From Asterias amurensis (Eukaryota; Echinodermata; Asteroidea; Forcipulatida; Asteriidae): DNA of 64,000 nt. Positions within the stretch are counted from its first letter, which is position 1. Every line of letters starts with the position of its first letter. The notes beneath the pieces were generated by a model. That model searched no databases. It was not told where the DNA came from and worked only from the letters and a program-made list of their open reading frames with translations. Location: NCBI RefSeq assembly GCF_032118995.1, contig NC_092661.1, forward strand, positions 5,394,494-5,458,493. The letters run 5' to 3'. Positions 13,992-24,500 of the stretch are shown piece after piece. Made by a program: the position numbers and the translations under genes.

Positions 13992-14394
13992 GATGTATAG
14001 CTTAAGCACTCTCTCCTGCTTCTTAGAAAAAAAAAGAATGAAAGAAATTGATCATTCCTGAATTAAGGTACTCATTTTGCAAGCTGTCCACGGAATACTT
14101 GACAAAACAAATGTCAAGCAAAGCATTTTAGCTGTACAGGGCAAGTCAAAATGAAGTTAACTGAGATTTATGATTTAAAAACAAAACAACAACTGACACT
14201 CAAAACCCCAGTGAAGCTCATATTGAACAAGCATTTTCTGCTTATCTAAAAAAAGAATGAAACAAATTGATAAATTGTAAGAGAAGTTATGCTTAGCTGT
14301 TTACTGAAAACACTCATGTTTGTAGATGTACATGGAATATTAACACTTGACTCAATCTAAACATCTGAGTAAGTAGGTTTTCTTTTAAAGGCAC

Positions 14395-15051
14395 TGGACA
14401 CCTTTGGTAATTGTCAAAGACCAGTCTTCTCACTTGGTGTATCTCAACATATGCTTAAAATAACAAACCTGTGAAAATTTGAACTCAATTGGTCGTCGAA
14501 GTTGCGAGAGAATAATGGAAGAAAATTTGTGTGCTTTCAGATGCTTGAATTCGAGACCTCAGCTGAGGTCTCGAATTCAATTCAAATATTTTAGTGAGAA
14601 ATTACTTTCTCAAAAACTACATTACTTCTGAGAGAGCCGTTTCCCACAATGTTTTATACTATCAACAGCTCTCCATTGCTTGTTACCAAGTAAGTTTTGT
14701 ATGCTAACAATGACTTTGAGTAATGCCCCAAAATTGTTATAAAAACTTACTTGATGTAGAGCAATGGAGAGCTATTGATAGTATAACACATGTTGAGAAA
14801 CGGCTCCTTCTGAAGTAACATAGTTTTTGAGAAAAAAAATAATTTGTCACTGAAATATTATTTTAACTGAACTTGAGGTCTCGAATTCATAAGGCGTCTG
14901 AAAACACACAACTTGTGCGACAAGTGTGTTTTTTCTTTTTCTCGCAAGTTCGACGACCAATTGAGTCCAAATACACAGGTTTGTTATTTTATGCATAAGT
15001 GGGAAGACTGTTGTTTGACAATGAATTTCCAAAGGTGTCCAGTGCTTTTAA
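14395..15051. mobile_element. Foldback MITE, TTAA borders
   Basis: The termini read TTAA-AGGCACTGGACAC and GTGTCCAGTGCTT-TTAA. Inside, the text GAATTCGAGACCTCAG is followed at once by its own reverse complement (about 14545-14580), and the CGGCTC / CAACAGCTCTCCATTGC blocks recur inverted around 14700-14790. It is therefore a double, foldback version of the family seen as single copies elsewhere. The TTAA target fits piggyBac- or Kolobok-type transposition. Confidence 0.8.
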
Positions 15052-15479
15052 GTGGAAAAATATTCAGGGAAAGTCATCAAGTTTGGAAATGAACATATAT
15101 GCAGGGAAATGTTGGTGAGGAATGTACAATTCTGGTAATTATTTTCATTGTTGTGAAGTTTGGATGCTGATGTCATTATCCCTTGAAATGTGTATTGGAA
15201 TGGATAATTTTATTTTTAATTATTAAACTTGTTAAAGTTGGTGGGATACTTAGGAATAACTTTTCATTGAGACTGAATAGTTTTGCATCTCGTTACAGTT
15301 ATGGTTATGTGTTAACTTTTGTTGTGAACAATTAAAGTGTGAAACAAATTAAAGGTTTTGCATACGTTTTGTAATGTTGATCTGTAAGTTACTAATGTAA
15401 ATTTATTTTTAAATAATGGTGCTCTATATTCTAAACCCGTATTCTATAACTGGTGAAGAAAGTGATTACATGTATTAGA

Positions 15480-16704
15480 GCGAAAACGGGGATTTCTAAT
15501 GCCGAATAATAACGTTGTTATTAGGTGTTCAACAATTGGTTTCTTTAACCGGCTGAAACAGTAATTATTAGGTTTGGTTAAGGCTGTTTATAACGGGTCA
15601 AGAACGTGATTATTCGGTATAAAAAAAGTGGTTTCTAGAACCGGTTAAGAACGTGAACACCAAGCGTGCGAAAAGGGGTCTCTGTAAAGGATTAAGAACG
15701 TTATTATTAGGTGTGGAAAAAGGGGTTTCTACAACCAGCTTAGAACGCGATTATTAGGTGTGCAAAAAGGGGTTTCTACAACCAGCTTAGAACGCGATTA
15801 TTAGGTGTGCAAAAAGGGGTTTCTACAACCAGCTTAGAACGCAATTATTAGGTGTGCAAAAAGGGGTTTCTGTAAAGGGTTAAACACGTGATTATTAGGT
15901 GTGAAAAAAGGGGTTTCTACAATCAGTTAAGAACGTTATTATTAGGTGTGCAAAAAGGGGTTTCTACAACCAGTTAAGAACGTGATTATGAAAGTGAAAT
16001 TCACGTGGCATTCACGTGCAGGGTATGACGTGATTATTTAGCAAAAACGCATTAACGCCTCCGAAGAGATTTTCACGTGTTTTAAGAACGTGATTTACTG
16101 GGCGTGCACAAAAGGGGTTTCTACAACCAGTTATGAACGTGATTATCAGGTATGCAAAAAGGGAGTTCATATGTCGGGATAATGACGTTTTCATTAAATG
16201 AGAAAAAAAACAGTTCTTTTATAACAGAATAAGAACGTGATTATCAGGTGTCCAAAACACGTTGATGAACAACCGGCAAATAACGTTATTATAATAAGGA
16301 AATGTCCAGTGTATTAACTCGAGGCCTCCAACGAGATTATCCCGTGCTTTGAAAAACGTTATCTATATAGCTGACCATAACGTGACCTTTAAGTGTAAAA
16401 CAAACTTGAATCAACAACGGATAAAACACGTGAATATAACGCAGGGTAATCGCGATTCAATTACGGGTATTTTACGTTATTTTCTGGTTTGGAATGCGCG
16501 TTTTTTAGGATTGGACTGGTAACGTTATTATGGAAGTGAAATTCACGTGACATTCACGTTTAGGGTATAACGTGAATATTTAGCAAAAACGCATTAACGC
16601 CTCCGAGGAGATTTTCACGTTTTTCAAGAACGTGATTCGCACCAAACCTTTTCTCGAATTTCACGTGTTTTTCACGTGTTTTTAACGTTCCTTTGTTTAC
16701 TGGG
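15480..16704. repeat. 47-bp and related ACGT-rich right-end repeats
   Basis: AACGCGATTATTAGGTGTGC plus AAAAAGGGGTTTCTACAACC repeats exactly every 47 bp at 15734, 15781 and 15828, with looser copies from 15490 to 16260. A longer block (GTGAAATTCACGTG..., CGCATTAACGCCTCCGA...) occurs twice, at about 15985-16100 and 16528-16640. The zone ends in TGTTTACTGGG. It looks like the subterminal repeat region of the large element. Confidence 0.75.
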
Positions 16705-17022
16705 TGGTAACGACTGATGGGGAGAGGTTGATAGAATAAAACATTCTGAGAAACGGCTCCCTCTGAAGGGGAGTAGTTTTCGAGAAAGAAATATTTTTCG
16801 ACGAATTTAATTTCGTGACCTCAAGTTTAGAATTTGAGGTCGCGAAATCAACTCTGAAAGAACACAGCTTCGTGTGACAAGGGTGGCTTTTCTTTCATAG
16901 TTATCTCGCAACACTGACCACAAATTGAGCTCAAATCTTCACAGGTTTGATATTTCATGTTGAGAGACAGCACGTGAGAAGCCTGGTCTTTGACAATTAC
17001 CAATAGTGACCTCTGGCTTTAA
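16705..17022 (+). repeat. Right piece of the split MITE
   Basis: It begins TGGTAACGACTGATGG, runs through GAGAAACGGCTCCC and TGACAATTACCAATAGTG, and ends GGCTTTAA. It is the exact continuation, allowing a few bases, of the piece at 521-578. The region 17023-17858 has no recognised feature. Confidence 0.8.
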
Positions 17023-17858
17023 CGAATTATTTTAGGGGGGAAATTGCGCAAAAATAATACAATAAGAGCACCATGTACACGTACAGTCTTGACCCAGACA
17101 GCTTGCTGGCCTGTAATTAAAAAAAGGTATATTGTAGAAAAAGTCCAAGGGCAGACCAGTATATTCTAATTCCATTATACGTCCAGACAGCTATGACAAA
17201 ACACAATTAATTGGTTAGTCATCCGTAGCTGTTATGTTTCTATGACAACAACACGTTGAAATCAACACTGCATCGAAACTTTTTAGGCGAAACAGGCATT
17301 TTGTTTATGTTTTGATGATTTTGTTGAGGTCTTCCTTGTGTGAGATGACACCAAACGATACAGATGTAGGTGTGGTAGTCGGTTCAAGGTTGTCATGAAA
17401 GCTTTTGGATCGCTTCATGTGGATTGCAATGAACAAAACGTAATTATTATTTCTTTTAACACGTGTAACGTGCTTGAGTTTAAACGTTTACACACCATAA
17501 CACAACTATAAATTAGAGCACTCACTAATGTTGATTGGTTGTGACACAATAGTAAAAACAGACATTTTCTAGGCATAAACATAATAAATTTTGTCAATAA
17601 TCTATCCAAACACCCGCGTAGAGTAAAGTATGTAATCTCTTTGTAACTGTGATACTACCTTGACCTTAATTTGCGGTGAAATCAAGAACGCGTTATTGCT
17701 CTCTGGCATCATATAATTATGTTGACGCTTTGTTTGAAATATCTGGATGAGTAAACATCGCAATGAGTTTGGTCGCCGTTTCAAAACAGCAATACTATGC
17801 TGTGTATTCGGTCTGTTTGATTTGCAGGCCTATGCATTTAACAAAAAAGTATGCATTG

Positions 17859-18224
17859 TTAAAGGCACGGGCACTATCGGTTACTGTCGCAGACCAATAT
17901 TTTCACTTGGTGTATCTCAACATATGTCAATAATAACAAACCTGTAAACAAATTGATCTCATTTCGTTTGGTCTTCGAAGTTGGACGTAATAATGGAAGA
18001 AAAAACACCATTGTCACTCAAACTTGTGTGCTTTCACTGCTCAAAATTTGATATTAGTTCTCCAAATTCGTGGAAGTTGCTCATTTCTCGAAAACTACGT
18101 GAATTCAAAGGGAACCGCTTCTCACAATGTTGTATTCAATCAACAGCTCTCCATTACTTGTTACCAAGTGGGTTTTTTTTGCTGCGAATTATTTTGAATA
18201 ATTACCAATATTGTCCATTATGCC
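17859..18224. repeat. MITE copy, TTAA family, diverged
   Basis: TTAAAGGCACGGGCACTATC at the left and AATTACCAATATTGTCC near the right match the family termini; inner blocks (CTTGGTGTATCTCAACATATG, CAACAGCTCTCCATTACTTG) are also shared. The 127-codon open frame inside is repeat sequence, not a gene. Confidence 0.7.
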
Positions 18225-18550
18225 TTTATTACCAGCCGCTGCATACTGAGCTTGTATTAAGCGCCTGGAGAGGTGGCATCTTGTTTTTGATGGTAGGCAT
18301 TATGTTCCATCCAGCAAACACAATCACACACTTTACCATAAAGCAGTGCCAGTCTGGTGAGTGACGCCATTTTTTTCTATGCACGCACTAGGATTGGTGC
18401 AACCACCATCAGTAAGGTGACACCGTTGGCAGATTGAGTATGTTGGTGACGTCACCATCATAGCAATTGATCAGCTTGCACGAAACAAGTCTAGTTTCAA
18501 ACTATTGGGTAAAAAGAAGCTGCGATAGAAATATTATATGGTTTGCAAAG

Positions 18551-21500
18551 ATGGCTCACGGCGAAGGAATGTTGCTGGAGAAAAACCTAGTGATATTTCT
18601 ATTTGGAATCCTCGTGTGGTTTTGCCCGCTATCCTGCTTGTGCCTCGATCTTACAGGTAAGTATTTCACAACTTACTGAACACGTTTCAGTGTGTGCTCT
18701 TACTAGACGAAATACAATTATTTACCTATAGTTTTATCTACACGTTGATGTGTACACAGTTGGTGAATGTTTAATTAGTGGTTAAAGCCATTGGACCCTT
18801 TCGGTACAGAAAAAAAAAAAAAGTTCACAGATTTACAAATAATTTACAGGGTTTACAGAAGGTAATGGTGAAAGACTTCTCTTGAAATATTAGTCCATGA
18901 AATGCTTTACTTTTTGAGAAAACGGTAAAACAATATAAATTCTCGTTAACGAGAATTACGGATTTGTTATAAACACATGTCATGACACGGCGAAACGCGC
19001 GAAAACAGGAGTGGGTTTTCCCGTTATTTTCTCCCGACTCCGATGTCCGATTGAGCCTAAATTTCCACAGGATTGTTATTTTATATATAAGTTGTGATAC
19101 ACGAAGTGTGGGACTTGGACAATACTGTTTACCGAAAGTGTATAATGGCTTTAACCAAAAATTGTAATTACGCCACATTCATGACAACATTTACGACTTG
19201 GCACTAAGTTAAAGGCAGTGGACACTATTGGTAACTACTCAAAATAATTATCAGCATGAAACCTTACTTGGTAACGAGTAATGGGGTGAGGTTGATGATA
19301 TAAAATATTGTGAGAAACGGCTCCCTCTGAAGTGCCATATTTTTCGAGAAAGAAGTAATTTTCCACGAATTTGATTTCGAGACCTCAGAACTTGAGGTCT
19401 CGAAATCAACCATCTAAACGCACACAACTTCGTGTGACAAAGGTGTTTTTTTTTTCTCCATTATTATCTCTCAAGTTCGATGACCGATTGAGCTCAAATT
19501 TTCACAGGTTTGTTATTTTATGCATATGTTGAGATACACCAACTGTGAAGGCTAGTCTTTGACAATTACCAATAGTGTCCACTGCCTTTAAGTGTGTTTT
19601 TGATAATAATTATTTTGGGCACAAATCATAAATTTGTTCGTGATTTTTGCTTCACGGGCAGTTTACATCTACAGTGAAAATAGGCTTGGTTAAAAAAAAA
19701 AGTGTCCCTCAGCAGTCGCAGTGACACACATTATATAGACAGAAGGGCCGATTTATTTGGTTGTAACCAATTTTTTTGTTTAACTCGTTCTTTCCACAAG
19801 CGATCAAAATAAAGATACGTGTGCAAAACACATTGCTGTTGACAATCACAGCAGTTGGGTGAATTATTGCCTACAACACTTGTATATATAGGTTTGAGGT
19901 GCGACTAGTCGAGTAGTTAAATTCACTAGTCACCCATTCGCAACATAATTAATATAGCCTTTGCGGCACATAGCGGCACAAATCTTGAGAATCTGTATTT
20001 GATCTCGACAAGTGTCGTAGTTAGGTTTGAGGTGCGACTAGTCGAGTCATGATGGGTACTTGCTTAATGAAAAAGATTCAGTGCTCTGCAGAAGCATTGA
20101 ATCCTGCGCTTACGTCAAGCGAAATGGACTGCTTATAGCAGGGATTTCTTTTGTTTGTGTGCTTCCAAGCTCGCACATTATTTTCCAAGCATGCACATCA
20201 CAGTAAGCGGAAAATGGTGATCGTATGCGCAGACTTTGGTGGTCATGAGAACCATGTAATTTTGCCCAGTGAGTAGGTTTGGTAAGGCCTACACTTCAAA
20301 CATGTAAAGTCAAAAAAGATTGTTAGTACATGAGGGGAAATCTTGTGAAACTGGTCCAATTTGACTCTGCTTCACTGCGTAAGCAAAGAGTTGACACATC
20401 AGAAGCGCGGATATTATCGCTTACATAAAGCATATTTCACAGCTTAGCAGGGATATTTTTGCTTGTGCGCGGGGAAACTTATCATATGTAATCTTTGCTT
20501 TGAACAAATTGCACAGATATTTCAGCGCCTGCACAGTAAGCGAAGAATGGTTGTTGTATAATAAATGGGCAGAGTTTGGTTGAAGCAGACAGAGCCATAA
20601 AACTGGGCCGTGTTCTATAAGGGATATTATAGCTTGACATTTTATTACAGTTTTGGTCTCTGCGACGTACACATACAAATACAGAGTTAGATACAGACAT
20701 TACGGTGCAGAAATCGTGCAATTGAAATGTCTCACAAGAGCGCCCCCTATCGGCAGGAGTAGGAAAATAAAGGAGTATCCTACAAATTAATCATGTGTTT
20801 TTAAACACGTAAAATAATATCAAATGGAAGCTTTAGGATGTTTAGCTTAATTCCTATCATAAAACATATTAAAATTATTTATTAATTAACCACCAGTGAC
20901 CCTCATTTGCATATTAATTAGGAAATCTTTGCAGCATCATATCTCAAGAACTTCACGGCCGACTTTTCAACTGTTTGTTCTTAAAGACGCCTTGTGGGTA
21001 GGAGATTAATTTGAAAAAAAACTGTGACCTCAAGTTGACCTCTACTTCCGCGTCAACCGGAAGTGTCACCATATCTCAAGAACTATACAGCAGATTTTCA
21101 AAATATTTTCAGTTATAAACTCCTTAGGCATAAAATATTAACTTTAAAAAACCGTGACCTCAAGTTGACCCCTACTTCCTGGTCAACCGGAAGTGGGACC
21201 ATATCTCAAGAACTATACAACAGATTATCAATTTTTGTTCAGTTATAGACTCCTTGGGCATTCCAGATTAGTTTGAAACAACTTTGACCCCATGTTGATC
21301 TTTACCTCTGGGTCAACCGGAAGTGAGCCCATATCTAAAAAAGTACAAAGCTAATGTTCAAACTTCAGTTATAGACTCTAAGGCAATAAATATTAGCTTT
21401 GGAAAACTGTGACCCCAAGTTGATCTCTACTTCTGGGTCAACCGGAAGTGGGACTATATATCAAGATCTACACAACCGATTTTATAGACTCCTTAGCATT

Positions 21501-24500
21501 GCAAATTAATCTTTGGTAGCTGTGGGCCCATGTTGACCTTTACTTACGGGTCACCCGGGAAGTTAGACCTTATAACAAGAGCTACACAACTTTTTTGAAA
21601 CCTTTTTTTCAGTTATATATTCCTTGGGCAATGAAACACACAATCCAAGCAAAACAACACGGAACAGCTTCGTGTTTGTTCACAAACACTTAATGTCTAG
21701 TTGTCTTTAGTTTGTCTGGAATAACAAAGACCATGGATTAAATCTCAAATCATGTGTAAAGTGTAGTGTCAGTGTAACTTAGTCAACGTGTGAAAAAAAA
21801 TAAAATAGATACAAACAACGACCAATTAAGAGCACATTAAATGAAAGTGGGGGATGTCTTGAATTAAAAAACATGTTACACATGGGTAAGACAAGACAAG
21901 TGACATCATTTCCTAGAACAAGGTTACTGGTCAGTACTGGTCATTCTGGGAACCATGAGGTCATAGCCTTAGAATGTGTGTATAGATAAAGTGTGCTACT
22001 ATCATGACTATTTAATAAATGTGAGTGTTCCTTGAAATTACAAGTACAGACTCAGACGTTGTATATTGAGGGATGAGCATAAACAGTTGTGTGCTACAAC
22101 TGAGGGCAGATATTTGTCAGGTTACAGTTGTACATTGGGATGCTCCCTTCCGATTTGTGTGCACGTTTGCCCAGTTTGATAACAATACGTGCGCCCATAG
22201 CCTCATGTTGTGTAATAATTATGACGTCATGCATAAGTATTAAGAGATGCGTATTGGGAGAGATGCGACATGGAGGGACCAGTTTAATTTGGTCACAATG
22301 TTGCTGGGCGGCATTTTGTCTCCAAATGCAGCACAACCGAAAGAGCAGCGCCGTTTCCGCCCATGCGTTTCTTGGGGAACAAAATTGCTTTTAAACATTG
22401 ACGCAGGCATGGTAGACCAAAGTTGGTGTAGAACTTCTTAAAGACCAAGTACACTATTGCTAATTGTCAAAGACCAGTCTTCTCACTTTGTTTATCTCTC
22501 CCCATTACTCGTTACCAAGTTAGGTTTTATGTTAATAATTATTCTGAGTAATTACCAATAGTGTCCACTGCCTTTAAAGATTGCATACTGTTGGTAATTT
22601 TCAAAGACAAGTCTTTTAACTTTGTGTATCCCAACTTATGCATAAAATAACAAACCTGTGCAAATTTAAGTTCAATTGGTCGTCGCAGTTGCGAGAGAAT
22701 AATGGAAGAAAAATCGCCCTTGTAGTTTAAGTTGTGTGCTTTCAGATGCTTGATTTCGATACCTCAAAATATAATTCTGAGGTATCCAAACAATGCCTAT
22801 GTGCGGATACACTAAGTGAGAAGACTTGTCTTTGACGATTACCAAACGTGTACCTACTCTTTAAATGATATTGAATGTGTTATTGTGTTATTTTACGCAA
22901 GTTAGGACTACAATAATACTACTACTATTGGTACAGCGCTCATGTCTGTCACTCGTTGATTCTCAAGGCGTTTCAACATCCAATGTCCTTGCATTAATAA
23001 GTTGGACTTAATTTAAAGTATGAGACCCACTCTTTTTACAAAGCACCATGAAATGGTTAACACGTTGCTAAGGCGCATGGTGCAGCCAATCAAGCCAATA
23101 ACACCGGAGGGAAACCATTTTCTTTTCGTTGAGTGTACTGGGGTCGATTTCACAAAGAGTTAGGACTAGTCCTAACTTAGGACTAGTCCTAGGAGATACA
23201 CAAATTGCATGGATAGTCCTAAGTTAGGACGAGTAACTGGTCCTAACTCGAGATAAGACTAGTCCTAACTCTTTGTGAAATCCACCCCTATGCTCCTTAT
23301 TACGTAAGTAACACAACATGTGGTGGGAACAACAGCTACATGTTCTATCCGAAGGACTTAGCAATCATGGTAAAGTGTCACTCATGGGACTCACACCTAT
23401 ACCATCGTTGATCAGAAACGCAAGAGTATGAGCCCGGTGCTCTTGGCACGGCATAAAGCTATGATTGCTGTAACCCAACAACACAATGTATTTGCAATTA
23501 ACTTTTGAATGTGATTGGATGAATTGTTTGTGGCACACTTTCAGCTTTGAATCTTAAGGGAATGCAGGTCAACCAGGTCTCGACTCTTCAAGGATACGGG
23601 GTTCGTCTTACGGCAGATCTAGCGATAGACAGCGATCTAAGAACAAGGGCATATGATTTAAGTTGCAGTCACACAGGTAAGTGTATCATGATTATATATT
23701 TTCCAGTGAGTTTTCCCAGCACTGTTTATTTAGAAAGTCCTTAAAATATAACGTATTTCTCCGTTGTAATTGTCAACTTTACATGGTAGAATGGTGCCCC
23801 TTTTTTGTAAGTGTGTTACCATGGCATGATGATTCACTCTACACAATCAGCTCAGTGACCGACATCACTCAAGCATCATTTCAATTTATGGACATCGAAA
23901 GATCATTATTTTTTTTTTAACAAACAAAACTTCTGAATGCATCTCAAAATATTTAAGAGCAATAGGAGACGAATAACAATCAATGTATTCCCTTTTAGCG
24001 GAAGACCCGCATCCCTGGTGGAAGGTGGACCTGGGAGCAAACCACTGCCTCGGTCGTATCACCCTTGTCAATAGAGGAGATTGCTGTAGTAAGTGCATTA
24101 TTATGTGTTATTTTATAATACTAGATTGAGGACTGAACTTGTACTAAAATTGATGTGGTATTTGATGATAGTCTATGACACACGTTGAATGCTTCGAGGC
24201 CCTGTTTTGTGGTATCGACAGGTGAATAATGATGGCACACCATTGGGAGCAAACACAAAACCGTAAAACATTTCGGACCGGATTTTTTTATTTTTTTTTT
24301 AAATTGTGCAGGTACCCCTCCCCCCCTGAATGTTCACTGGCGTGTCACGTGATAGTGGTCACATGCATCGTAAAATTTATATTATTAACTATTTTAAGGT
24401 AGCCATCTTTGGTTTGTGGTTTTAGCATGCCATTTGCATCATGATATGACATGTACAATTATTTTTTTTTCACAAACGAAATTAAACAATGATTTCATCT

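Larger units (their letters stand above)
579..16704. mobile_element. Putative 16.1-kb DNA element inserted in a MITE
   Basis: The left boundary starts CCCAGTAAACA and the right boundary ends TGTTTACTGGG, an 11-bp inverted repeat. The two flanks are the two halves of one MITE copy. Both subterminal zones are unusually rich in ACGT-centred words (ACGTG, AACGTT, CACGTG), which many transposons use as repeated transposase-binding sites. Near matches to the terminus also occur inside, at about 6622-6634 and 16094-16103, so nested or shorter relatives are possible. A target duplication is unclear; TG is the best candidate. No transposase was recognised. The 143-bp array, the spliced gene at 8283-13991 and the 47-bp repeats lie inside. 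Superfamily is unknown; CACTA-like elements share short termini with dense subterminal repeats, but that is only an analogy. Two independent insertions would be an alternative. Confidence 0.55.

Noticed and set aside
22128-22441. Overlapping 88- and 64-codon frames in the lectin intron
   Set aside because: No domain, no splice signals in phase with the lectin gene, and frames on both strands overlap.
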